NCBI GenBank assembly: GCA_000349905.1
Contig: KB722753.1
Coordinates: 415,199 to 479,198 of the forward strand
Direction of reading: 5' to 3'
DNA length: 64,000 nucleotides
DNA from: Volvariella volvacea V23
Lineage: Eukaryota; Basidiomycota; Agaricomycetes; Agaricales; Pluteaceae
Made by a program: the position numbers and the translations under genes. This document shows positions 1 through 11,438 of this stretch, piece by piece; within the stretch, counting starts at the first letter, position 1, and each line of letters starts with the position of its first letter. The notes under the pieces are model-generated. The model searched no databases. It saw only the letters and a list, made by a program, of their open reading frames with translations, and was not told the DNA's origin.

Positions 1-32
1 CGTCCACCCTCCGACGGCGTCAACCCCACACC

Positions 33-3000
33 ATGTTATTCAACCGACACAATACACTCCCGACACCACTGTTAGCATTGATCCTCACCATCCCTTCGCT
101 GTTCTCTCGTTCGCCACTCGCATCGTCCTCAGTCTCAAACACACCATTGAACATGAATTACGGTCTCAACATAGCCTTCGGTGTTGCCGCAGCAATGTCA
201 ACCCAAATGATCCTAACGCCCGTAACACCCACCACAACATTCTCAGCAACAATATCACCCAATGATCCTTTTCGAGCTGTTGCTTTGAAAGCTCCACCCC
301 CTCCAGAACCACCAATATGTTGCTTGAAGAGATCGGGGGCGCAATGGGACCTGGAGGAGGTGGAAGAGGAGGTGTTGGTTAGCTTCGAAGAGTGGAAGGC
401 CAGACAGGCGGAGAGGGAGAGGGAACGAATGGCTGGGTTTGGGGCTGGAGCTGGGGCAGCAGGGGGCGCTGGTGGTGCGAGCATAACTGGAAATGGAAGT
501 GCGTATGTGACTGGATATGGGAATAGGTCGACGGGCGTTTCGTCAGCGTCTGTATCTGGTACGACAGGTGCTGGGGCTGCTGGAGGTGGCGTGGTGGAAG
601 GAGGCATGGGCACCACGCAGACGATTGGCGATTTCAATGCGCATGCGCATCCACCCAACGCAACAGGAGTTGGAGCGGAAGCTGGCGGTCCCTTGGGTTC
701 AGGCGACATCAACGCCTCGTCGCCTTCGGCAAACCCAGACGAGCACACGAATGCCGGTGGCTCAGATTATTATTACTACCAACAAGAACTTGCCCCGCAA
801 TTCCGCGTGCCTCTAACCGACCGATTCAACTATGCAAGTCTCGATTGTTCCGCTCGAATTCACAGTGCGCACAAATCTGCCAAGTCGCCTTCCTCCATCC
901 TCACGCCCAAGCGTGATCGATACATGCTGAGTCCTTGTCGATCCCAAACGACAAAGGATGGGAAACTCGAGAAGCAATTTGTGGTGGTAGAATTATGTGA
1001 AGATATTAGGATCGACACGGTTCAGCTGGCGAATTTCGAGTTTTTCAGTGGCGTGTTCAAGGATTTTGAGGTTAGCGTGGCGAAGACGAATCTAGAAGAT
1101 TGGACATCGGCGGGCAGGTATAAGGCGAAGAATATTAGAGGTATTCAGGTTTGTGGCTCACCCTGTGGTCTTGTAATCTAGGCTGACATGATTGGGCGCC
1201 TAGTCCTTCCATCCACCAACTTCACTGCGGGACTTCTATCGATATATCCGGATTGACTTTCACTCGCACTACGGAAGTGAATACTATTGCCCCGTCTCCT
1301 TGTTACGCGTCTACGGTCTTACACATCTCGAAGAATGGAAATGGGAGATGTGGGAAGCTGAGAGCAGAGCCAGGCGCGACGAGCAAGCTGCTCAGCTCGC
1401 GGCGGCCGCTGCAGCTGCATCTGTAGCAGCATCCTATTCTTATGGATATGATTCACAGGCTTCTTCACAACAACCGGCAGCACCAGGACAAATGCCAACC
1501 ATCGTACAGGGAGAACAGTCGCCCGAGTTGCCTTCTCCGAGGAGTATGGTCGGGACTGGAGATCCGTCGACGGGGTTCGTCATGGTGGAATCGACAGGGT
1601 TGAATAATGCTCCTGCACCTTCTGGGACGAGCGCCATAGCTGGGTCAGGCTCTGAATCGGGATCTGATTCCAGCTCTGGTAATAACGGTCAAGTCCAGTC
1701 AGACGGCTCGACAGTGGTTTTGACGGATGGCATATTTGTCACTCTAGCACCTTCGATCCCGTCTTCTGCGCCGACGCCCATTGGGGTGGATATATCCCCT
1801 TCGTCGGTTCATTCGTCCGCCTCTTCGGTGCTGTCGTCTCAGAATATTCAAGCGTCCCATGAAAGTAATGATGTTACGAGTAATCTTACGAATCCACCTA
1901 ATGCACAAGTTACGACTGCGACGACGACGGCTACCGCTGGTTCTGAACCCGAGGGCGATAGCTCAATGAAAATTCATGATAGTATCACGACATCTACATC
2001 CTCAATGTCCGATGGTTCCTCGCCCTCCGCTCATGCTACTCCTTCCATTGGTGCAGGTCCAGTAGGATCACCAGCCCCAGCATCGTCAGAAGGTGTCGTC
2101 ACCAATGTTGTGAACTCCTCTAATGCGAGGACTTCGACTTATTCTCGCGTTCCAAACACCTCGACGCCGCAACAACAGCACCACCCCGGCTCATCTTCCT
2201 CACACCATTCTCACTCTCACCCGTCGTCATCGTCGTCATCGTCGGCAGCTACTGCCGTCTCGGTGTCACAGCAGTCTCATTCTTCGCACCCCATTCACCC
2301 ACCTGTACCTCCACCACCATCGCCACCCCATCCATCGTACTTCCCTACGGGAGGTGAATCTATATACAGGACAATCATGAACCGGCTGTCGGCGCTGGAA
2401 ACGAATCATACCCTGTACGTGCGGTATATCGAGCAACAGACGAACGGTGTCAGGGAGGTATTGAAGAGGTTGACGGAGGAGGTTGGGAGGATTGAAGGGT
2501 TTGTGAGTTTTCGCTTCCTTCCATCCGTCTTCCATTGTTTTTGGGGCCTTCTGATTCTGATCGATGTTTGGTGTAGGGACGGGCGAATAGTATAACCCAG
2601 CAACGGTCTGCGCAGGAATGGGAGAGGCAAAAGTACCAGCTGCAGACGGAGTATAGGGAGTTGAAGGCTAGAGTTGAGTATCTTGCTGATGAGGTACGTA
2701 GGCGTCCGATTCTCCCCTCCGTAATGTTGGCGATGACCGTTGGTGCGTCTTCTGTATAGATCAACTTGGAGAAACGATTGAGTATAGCACAATTGTGCCT
2801 TCTTGCTGTGGTTTTGGTGTTTATGGGACTGACGAGAGGCTCGAGGAGTGGAGGTGGATCTGTACAGCAGCAAATGCAACAGCAAGCACAGCCACAGGCA
2901 CAAGCAGCAGCGGGTAAGGAGAAGGAGAAAGGGAAGAAGGGAGTTCCATTGAAGGAGTTGAAAGGGAGAGGGCCGAGGTTCTTGAGTTTTAGTGGCGATT

Positions 3001-4085
3001 GGACGTCGAAATCGAAGGAAGAGGAGAAGAGGAGGAAGGGAAAGGAGGTGGCGATTGCACCCTCCGCCGATATTGGGAAAGAAAGGGATAGTACGTACGC
3101 GTTCGTTTGGTTGAATGGAATTGATCCTAATTTTTTGTCTCAAGTAGCAAAAGTTGCCTTCCCAAGCGCTGAAGATACCGATCAAGGGGAAGCTACTGAC
3201 ATCGTCGTTGACGATTCTGAGCTGCAACTTGCATCAGATGAAGACACAACCACCAAGTTCGGTTCCCCCCGAGTTCTGCACTTCCAAACGCAGCCTCACC
3301 CCCCAAGCCATAGATCACATCGGAAGAGTAATAGTGGATCAAGATCACGCACACCGACCATTCGCACTCCAATCTCCCGAAAAACGCCCTCCGCGACGTT
3401 GTCTCCGTATGCGCGCGCATCAAGTCCGAGACTGCCAAGGTCGAATTCGATGCAGAATACCGTTTTCGTTTCTCCCGTGCCTGTTGGATATAGCGCTTCG
3501 AGTTATGGCCACCACTATGCCCAGTACTATTATCCTGTGACGCATCATGGGCATCATGGACACCCACAGAATTATGTGATTATGTCAGGAGGTGGGCCTA
3601 GGAGTGTGAAGAAATGGGCTCGAACCGCCCATTTGCATGAACTCAGAAATACGCCAGGGTCCTCTGCTAGACGTAAAGCTGGCATTAGTGGTGGAAGTGC
3701 TGGGAGCAAACCCTTGAGGAAGAACGAGCAGGGTGGGGGAGACGATGACGTGTTTTCTGATTCGATGAAGACCTCGACTTCGGCATCGTCTTTGGGGGGA
3801 AATGAAAATCGGATGGCGCTAGGGCAGAAACATCACCGCCACCACCAAAAGAGGAAGAAGAATACCCAGTCTTTGCCTTCTCCTTCTCCTTCATTGGCGT
3901 CTAGTGAAGGTGAGACTGATGAGGGGGCAACAACGGTAATGGGTGTCCGGTGGGAGAAAGGGAGCGACGATGGTCAATGGATTGATACTGACACGGAGAG
4001 TGGTACGAGCTCCGAGTCTGGATCAGAACAGGGACAGGGAGCAGGACGCTCTGGGCATGACGACGACATCTGTGTCGATGAGTGA
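33..4085 (+). CDS. SLP1: SUN-domain protein, Slp1/osteopotentia type
   Basis: Probably an ER or nuclear-envelope protein with a lumenal SUN domain, like yeast Slp1. Exons 33-1148, 1204-2502, 2577-2693, 2760-3090 and 3148-4085 add up to 1,266 codons plus stop. The start is the first ATG and gives a signal peptide (about residues 1-30). The SUN domain spans roughly residues 265-440: RFNYASLDCSARIHS, then VVVELCEDIRIDTVQLANFE, and across the first intron SLRDFYRYIRIDFHSHYG and EYYCPVSLLRVYG. A long Ser/Thr/Gly/His-rich stretch follows, then a coiled coil in exon 3 and the start of exon 4 (WERQKYQLQTEYRELKARVE), a transmembrane helix (LCLLAVVLVFMGL) and a charged, low-complexity tail. This order (signal, SUN, coiled coil, TM) is that of SUN-like (mid-SUN) proteins, not classical C-terminal SUN proteins. 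The last intron (57 nt) is in frame, so retaining it would also leave an open protein. Confidence 0.88.
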
Positions 4086-4725
4086 TTACCCCATTTCAGC
4101 AAAGTTGTTCCCGATTCAAGTGCACGTTATCCCCCTATATAGCTACTACTGCATCGCGTTTTTCATCCGTCACTGATAAAGTGGAGGGACAAAAAGGACA
4201 ACCCGAATTATCTGAATCTCGGATGTTGGCATGTATATAATACCACATCTCCCCCTCTTTGCTCTTGTGATTCATGTCACTTACGAACGCTCTTGATTGC
4301 TTTCTGCATCTTTCATTCTTCATTCCATATCGCTCTCATGAATCACCCTACTTTGACCATATCTGCATTTCCCCTGTCTTGTTGCATAGTTTATTTGACT
4401 TTGTCATGCATTCGCAATTCCTGAGCTATGGCGACGATACGATCTTACCTTGGACTGCCTAAACTGTTTGAATTCTCAGATGTAAGTACATGTTAGGCTA
4501 ACATCCCCCCGCTTCTCCGCTGCTGGAATTCAAGTTACTTAGGACCATTCTTTTGTTTTCATCTCTCGACCGTGTTTATCGTTCGCTCTCGTCGTTTTGA
4601 TCTCCATTGTAATATGTTCGCCTCACTTAATTTATTCCATCTGGATCAACATTCGCATATCGCCCAGAAGCCCAAAAAAATACATGACCACTAAATATAA
4701 AATGATACTATTAAACTACAACATC
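4086..4725. other. intergenic, convergent 3' ends
   Basis: Holds the 3' flank of the SUN gene and of the kinase-like relic on the other strand. It is T- and C-rich. Open frames are short and show no family signature, and I see no gene or repeat. Confidence 0.6.
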
Positions 4726-6130
4726 CTATCTGGATTTCTTACTGGATTTCTTAGTACGAAAGCAAGGCCTATAAAACCAACCCAGGAGACCAAGGAGTAC
4801 CTCAACCATGGCGTAAATGACTAGAAAGATTACAGTGACCGTAAAGAGGAGAAATGAACTCGTTGGCTGTTCTGGAGGGGTCAGCACACCCAGTTCCTGA
4901 CGAATCTCGTTATCGACAACGTCAGTAATAATATTCCAGGCGCCCTCTGTACGCATCAAGTAGATATTCGTCCCCCGCAGCTTTGGCTTCTGCATAACTA
5001 GAGTACGTGCTTAATGTGAGGGGGCAGTAATGCGAAAGAGTACTCACCGACCCTCCACAATCGCCCTGTACATGTCACGGCAGACTGGCTTGAGTGAGTC
5101 AACTGTCTCCCTCTCGTCCATACGCTTCTTAATAAGTTTGTAATACTCTAGAAGGCAGTCGTCCTGTTCCGGTGACGGAGCACCAATTCTAGGTACCAAA
5201 TCGTTGATGGTTCGCTGATCCGGTAAATCGGGGCCCTTAGGTAGCGTAGCTAGTCCTTTAACCCTCAATTTCCCTACATGGTGAAAGAGTCATAACGAGA
5301 TAAATAAAGGAGATGAGCTTCACGTTGCACACCCTCAGTCCAGAACACCATGTCAAGTGCGATGTCTTCCAAATCTTGACAAGGTAGAGGTCGATAGTTT
5401 TCATTCAGTTTTGTAAAGTCGTATGTAGACTTGCAGGTGTGCTTCTTCAGTCGGTAGAGGTCGATAATCCGAATTCCTTCAATTTCTCCTGTTTCCGCCA
5501 CTTTCCGACCGACAACATTATCGGGTTCGAAACCCTGGTGCTCATATAGCCCTCTTTGTGGATCATGCCGAGTTTGCTCATGATTTGTCCCCTGTGCACT
5601 CGGGTTCTAATAACGTACGAAAATATCGGTATCAATACGCACTGAGTCCACCTGAGTAGCTGACCGAATTGAACGTCAATTGCCTGTCCACAGTACTCGG
5701 TCACAAGACAGCCGAAAGGACGAGGCACTCCGCCCCTGTCAATTTTCCCCGACAAAAGGTTATAGCACTTTGGAATTGCGATTCCTTGCAAGGACTGCAG
5801 GTTCAAGCAGTTTTGATACTCTATCGCCAGCTTTGATATTCCATCCTCCCGAATTCAACGGTGCGATTGTTGATGTTTGCGGTGCCTTGGAGCACGATAG
5901 AATGGCCGTAGAATTGTAGGACATTATGGACTTCAATGCTCGTCAATGGAGTAGTTCCTGGACGTGTCCCCATCTCGACCGTGGGGGAAGGAAATCCAAT
6001 AGGGAAGTACTGCTTTACAAACTTCTGTAATGGTTGAGGAAAATTGAGCAACACGTTAATTTCTATATCATCTGGGGCAGATGTGGGTCCTGAAGTTGGT
6101 CTATCAGACCCTGGATAGGATTCGTGCACC
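4726..6130 (-). pseudogene. kinase-like protein relic with C-terminal TM, frameshifted
   Basis: Pieces of one protein-kinase/APH-like protein lie in order but in shifting frames. The N-terminal piece (SIVLQGTANINNRTVEF) is followed by LAIEYQNCLNLQSLQGIA, a hinge-like PFGCLVTEYCG, MSKLGMIHKEGY, then EHQGFEPDNVV as the catalytic-loop counterpart, then IIDLYRLKKHTC. Further pieces read VGKLRVKGLATLPKGPD and EQDDCLLEYYKLIKKRM, and the end is a hydrophobic helix (LLFTVTVIFLVIYAMVEVLL) with a KKSSKKSR tail. Frame changes are needed near 5845-5850, 5543-5548, 5277-5284 and 4926-4936, each explained by one or two bases. A 45-nt in-frame intron near 5605-5655 still looks functional. Either this is a pseudogene, or the assembly carries several indels here. 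The 5' end is not resolved. The exact family and substrate are unknown. Confidence 0.65.
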
Positions 6131-6345
6131 TCATTGATCGGCTGAAACTAAAGGAGAGTCCATCTACGTATGGGTTAGGATAGATTCAGGATTACAATAG
6201 CGACACCAAATGGGGACAAATAGATCCTATTCCTTTATATGAGCCCGTGTTTGTCTTCTAGTGTCTAATGCATCAAGCATCGAAGTTCATTAATGTATAT
6301 ACATAAACAAATCCTAGTTTTCTACCATGTCCTCATAGTTCGAGT

Positions 6346-8418
6346 TCAAGCGTTCAAATCGCAAGCGTTAGGTCTCAAAGCACACCACAAGGGTTGCAAA
6401 GCAATAGCCCTCACGCCTCTCCTGTTGAACCTAAAGGCAACATCGTGCAGACGCGCCAAAGCAGCACCAGCATCGCCACCAGGACCAGACCAGAAAACTT
6501 CAGCAGAGGAAGCAGCACGTGGCCAGATGATGCTGTCCATGTTGTATGGGCTAGATTGTTCGCTCCAGAGGAGTTGTTGACCGCCCATGACGAGGGAACT
6601 TTGCTCTTCGGTCAATCCCGCATTAGGATCGAAGGAGTATGCCTGATTCCACGAGAAATAAGGTCATTTATCCCATTTTTGCGAATTGTTGCCGTTGACT
6701 GACCTTTTGCCAGGTCTTGAAGGGGTCACACCAGCTGTTGCCCTCAGGGTTTTGGCCGACCCAACCGCCACCACCGCAGTCGAGGTAGAAGTAGTTGGAT
6801 GCGGCGTGGACGATGCGGAATCCCTTGTCTGCAACGGCTGCTGCGTCCTCAGAGGAGATCCATACCCTGTTTGATGACTATGTGAGACTATTAGGATGGA
6901 CTGAGGAAGTGACAGCGCACATGATGAGTGTGTCGTTTCTCAACACGACTTCGTGATCAAGTGCCATTTCTACGAATACGATAAGGTACAATCGCCAACT
7001 TTGATGTCAGTGATAGCAACTTACCTTGCCAGACGACGGTAGTCTTTCCAATATCGTGCAAAGCGTTGTGTGTCACTTGGGTGAAGGTATCCAAGGCCTG
7101 CTCAATGTTCTTTCCTTGCCTTTGCAGCTCCTCCTGTGTCTGAGGATCATCCCTATAGCAGTTCTGGTTGATTTCGTCACCACCAGTGCTGAAATAGTTG
7201 CCAGGGAACATCTTGGCAGCAGAAGTGAGAAGGTCGGCGGTGAAGTTGGTAGTTGCGGGCGAAGCAATACGGAGCTGTCCAGAGGGGGGTTCTGTATGTT
7301 TAGATCATATTTCAGTCTAATTGGTATGAAATAGCTATGAGCTTGACGCGTACGATAGGCATAAGTTGTCCATGGAGAGGCATTGTTGCAAGCAATATGC
7401 TCAGGGTACGCGTTGTGGATGATAGCGGTGTGTCCAGGAGTGTCAATCTCAGGGATGATATCAATTCCACGCTGCAAAAACGCGTCAGCAAAGGTTCGTA
7501 TCGACCAATTATAGAATGAAACCCTTACAGAGTTGGCATACTCAATGATCTCCTTGATGTCCTTGGGAGAGTAAATCCAGGAAGGCGCGTATGCACCAGC
7601 TCTGGAGATTCTCTCAAATCCGGGAATGACAAATGGGAAAGATTGAGCGTCGACGATGTGCCAGTGGAATTGGTTGATCTTGACCCAGCTCATGGCATCC
7701 AAGGTGCGCTTGATATCGTCGACAGGGAAACTGCGAGAGTGTCAGCAATCGAAATGGGACAGACATAGTAAGACTTACAAGTTCCTTGACGTATCCAACA
7801 TGAGGCCACGATAGGGCTGCAATGTTCAACCAAGATCAGCTCACCCTTTCGGAACGAGTATCGAATTCAACTCACATAAGCAGGGCGATCGCTGATGCTA
7901 ATGGGAGCCTCCAAAGTATACGTGTTTCCATCCCACTCATACCACAACTGAGAGAAGGTGGTCAACCCTCTGAACAACCCCAAAGTGGAGTTGGACGACA
8001 AAGTCGCGCTCGACCCGTTATCCGGAATAGTCAAGGTGTACGCCTCATCCCTAGTCCCAAGTGGCGCCACAGCCTCCTCAGCAATGCTCTTCGGCTTCCT
8101 TTCGCCCGAGGTCAACCTCAAATTGAGAGTCTTGATCGTCTTTGCTTTCTTGATGGTGTTCTCATTGGAAGCTCCACGATCGGGGACGAGAATTTGGAGC
8201 TTATCATTACGGAGGTAGTCACGGGTTCGTGAGGCTGCGTCACGGAGGTCTTTAGGGGGGCTTCGGACGTCGTCGAGACTGATTTGGAAGTTGTTGGCCA
8301 GACGAAGGGCTGTGGAGCCCGTGGAGAGCTCCTGGGGTAGTGGCCAGAGAGCGGATGCGGGGACAGTGCTGCTCAATGCCAGGAGCACCGAAACGAATAC
8401 GGTTTTGACGGATAACAT
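6346..8418 (-). CDS. beta-N-acetylhexosaminidase, GH20
   Basis: Secreted hexosaminidase that releases terminal GlcNAc or GalNAc from chitooligomers and glycans. Exons (5' to 3'): 8418-7876, 7816-7779, 7730-7529, 7471-7354, 7291-7025, 6969-6921, 6866-6704, 6642-6346; together 558 codons plus stop. The ATG at 8418 starts a clear signal peptide (MLSVKTVFVSVLLALSSTVP). The N-terminal GH20b-like domain is followed by the barrel: PYRGLMLDTSRNL, then WVKINQFHWHIVDAQSFPF, then IDIIPEIDTPGHT, and the catalytic pair in STGGDEINQNC (Asp-Glu: polarising Asp and acid/base Glu of substrate-assisted catalysis). C-terminal signatures are NYFYLDCGGGGWVG, LLWSEQ and WPRAASSAEVFWSG. Length matches fungal enzymes and all key residues are present. 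Exons as short as 38 and 49 nt are supported by the conserved protein they encode. Confidence 0.95.
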
Positions 8419-8640
8419 CTTCAACAGCCTGAGGTTCGGAGGTGTACGAGAAACAGTGAGGAGGGAAGGAAGAGGGAGGGAAGGTGACGACCGAGAGAGA
8501 AGAGGGTGATAGGCGACGCGGTTGTGACCAAGAAACGCTCAAAGTCGTTAGGCTGTTCTTCGGATGACTGGAACTCGGATGAGCACAAGGTCAATCTGAG
8601 AGATCAGAACCGCTTCCACTTCACCACATTTCTCGACCAA

Positions 8641-8648
8641 CTTTTATA
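8641..8648 (-). promoter_or_regulatory. candidate TATA box of the GH20 gene
   Basis: TATAAAAG on the minus strand, about 220 nt upstream of the GH20 ATG. It would imply a fairly long 5' leader. This is a motif match only. Confidence 0.35.
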
Positions 8649-9889
8649 TCCGGCCGGCTTCGGGCTTCTTGAGGATCTTTCTCGAGGATCTGAGGGGAAG
8701 AACATGGGGGTGCGCCCTTGTAGAGCGGCATCACACCACCACTAAATTCTTGGCTGGACCCCGCTCCACACATCGTCCACACCTGTAGTAACGTGAGTTT
8801 CCTGATCTCTGGTCGCCTTATGGTCTCCAAAAACGATGCGTACCTGAACGGGGTTGAGAAGAGGGTCATCGAGTGAGGTAAAGTGCCGAACTGCGAACTC
8901 AAACCAAATGGAGGGTCACTCTGGTGTGTACGCGTGCGCACTGGCCCAAAACCTGCTAGCTAGTTGGCTGAATGACGGCATTCCAAGGTGTGCATGAGCC
9001 ATTCGGTATGCGAGCTGGTGGGCTCCCAATGGCTCTAGCTAGCTGGCAATTCCGAAGAGACCTTGAGGAAGCTTTCTGTCTGAAGCCCGAATGGGGAAGC
9101 AACGGAGCTTGGTCCACATGCTGCTTCTTTCCCTCAGCATCCCGACATGACCTCACCGTTGAGAGACCTGATAGTGCGTGCCTTAGTATCTGGGGTGGTG
9201 CAAGATGGTGCACCATGTTACCTTGCCTGACTCGGAGTAGGCATATGACAAGTGATGGTCTGTTGGAGAGATCATCGAGGAGAGATAACCTAAACTCACA
9301 AGGCACGTCAAGGCACATCAGTGCCATGAGCAACAAGATACAAGCAAACTGCGTGCATATGATACGTCGTGGTGCTAACTCGATAAACCTCGGGGTAAAA
9401 AGCCGTATTGGTGTACGCTCTAAAGCACCCAAGATTGCTACCCTGACGTCGTTCCATTTGGTGACCAAGCCCCGTGAGAGGGGCAAGCATGAGTTTATAA
9501 TTATATGACAGGAGAGTGTGCATGTGGTTCAATGAAGGTATAAGAGCGGCTGAGAATACACCTCGAGGTTGGTCCATGTGTGAGTTGTTGACCTTTTTCG
9601 TTACCGCTTGTCAGCTGGCTTCAGCCGAGTCTATTGATGGATGGTTGTAATCAAATTCAGCAGGTATATTATGAAGGCAAGATAACAATGGGCAATCATA
9701 TGCGGCGATGTCTTCCCGCTACAAGTGAGCGATTAGGAAAAGTCATGTGCTGGGGCAAAGCGTGTAGGGGCGCTGCAGATGCTCGTATAGTTCCTACTTC
9801 CTGGGCGCCCAGATAATAAATACGAACGAACCGGTAATCGAAGGCGAGTCGAAATATTTGGCTTCAGCGTGTTGGCACTGATAAATAGG
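8649..9889. other. intergenic, no supported gene
   Basis: Two long open frames face each other here (8956-9486 minus and 8972-9508 plus). They are antisense to one another, show no family motif and no intron or start context, so neither is called. I see no repeat structure. Confidence 0.5.
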
Positions 9890-10560
9890 GTGACACAGCC
9901 CCTCGGTGATAATGCACAGAGAGAAGGTCTGTATAAACCTGGAGGAGCAACGGGATATGAAAGGGACAGTGGATACGAGAGGGAACATAAGTTGAACAAA
10001 GGGGGAAAAAACCTAGTATGCGCTCATCATCCACTGGCAGAAGCCCTTACAGCAGAAAAATTAAGAGTCCACAACCAAGTTATCCAGCCCCACCTCACGA
10101 CCAAATGTTATCGCATTCACGTCCGAATCCTTCGTTGTTGGCAGAGGGGCAAGGACCATTGGTGCCCTACTAAATCCACCAAGAGTCGGCGTAGCAGGCT
10201 TTGCACGAGCCACCCATAATCCAGTGGCACTCTTCTGCAAAGTCGAGATTTAGCAGGACCTGCAGCCACTCTGACCCTATTGGTACTGAAACTTGAAGAC
10301 GAAAAAAAGCACGATAACAAATTCCAGAGGTCACCAAAGTTCGCGCTGGACGCCGATCTCTCCTGCGCCTGAGTTTATGTTCGCGCCTGAAGTGGTTGCT
10401 GAATCGGTCGGATTAGAGGGATTAGTACCCATAAATTGCGTAATGACACAGGTAAAGTAGGCTCTAGAGGTACAGCATTGAATAAGATTCAGGTAGCAGC
10501 TGGGGATGTGGTGGTGCGGGTTGAGTCCATTCGGTTTGGTTTGACTGGGAAACCTCTCAC
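9890..10560 (-). pseudogene. decayed copy of the 3' part of the epsin gene
   Basis: This block is similar, in the same orientation, to about 13,440-14,330, the epsin 3' flank and last exon. Shared stretches include AAGGTCTGTAT (9933 and 13470), CCAAGAGTCGG (10178 and 13729), GGTTTGG near the upstream end, and GCATTGAATAAG (10475 and 14102). Between them run matching segments for the GLWGAPAKP, GPAKS, WNL and tandem-Gln regions of epsin. The frame is destroyed by many small indels, and part of the upstream sequence is deleted so that the GCATTGAATAAG and GGTTTGG blocks lie closer together than in the parent. The ENTH-coding exons are absent. It is a partial segmental duplication that includes the 3' UTR, not a retrocopy from the 5' end. 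Confidence 0.75.
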
Positions 10561-10640
10561 ACGACTTGGGTTTGCGCTTTACCCTCAAGGGGCATCATGG
10601 CAACCAGAAGTTAATAACCCTACCTTCGCCGCTTCGTGTT

Positions 10641-11438
10641 ACCTTTTGGCAATATCTTGAGAAGTTCATCCTAATACGACTGCCTACAATTTTTTGATCG
10701 CTGCAACAGCGTCCGGGTCAACCGGGGACTGGTGAGATATGTCATAGATCGTCATTAACCTGCATCCAAAACAGCTTTCCCGGCGGGAGGGTCAACACTT
10801 GTGTTTCATGCCCTATTTGAATGTATCGTAGCGGGAATATCACTCGTACTGTAAGTTCGTCCATAACATTATATGCCATTTCAAGAACAGATTTGCGAAC
10901 TTGAACCTTTGGCACAGATACCAATCCATCACTCAATCCATCTAATATTTAGTCTCTGCGCCCTGCATAAAGTTGATCGTCGATCCGTCGCCACAATGTC
11001 AGACTAAACTACATCATCCCAGCACTTGTGAAGGTCGGTCAGGAGCCTAGATAGCACCAGCAGCGAGTACGGAAGATTGTCATAAAGTTTGGGAATTCCT
11101 TTTTTTCCCCAGTAAGTGACGGTGAATTATTCCAATTATTCGTCAAACCAACATAGAACCTCCTCGTTGCTTGCAGAGGACGGGGGCCTCTGTACTTAGT
11201 TCCCTTCGTGAGGCTGCTCCTTTGGAACGATGCTTTTAGGTAGCAAGTTCACAATTTCGTGGATCAAACAATAGCACCCTCAGACCATAGCTTCTTCCGA
11301 ATTCCCAATTGTGTTGACTTGTAACCGCCACAAGCAGCTCACTCGCCTGGAGCATCACGCATCGCGGTTGTGCCAGGCACCCAAACCTGCTTTGACCGGT
11401 AAGACAGGGGGACGCAGCTGACCCTTCTGTCAACCACT
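10641..11438. other. intergenic, no supported gene
   Basis: Only short open frames and a T-run near 11,100. It is the likely promoter side of the plus-strand gene starting at 11,439. Nothing else is recognised. Confidence 0.5.

Noticed and set aside
158..748. 196-codon minus-strand frame
   Set aside because: Antisense shadow of the SUN gene's first exon.
8956..9508. Two overlapping antisense frames of about 177 codons each
   Set aside because: They mirror each other, lack motifs, introns and start context, and the composition looks non-coding.
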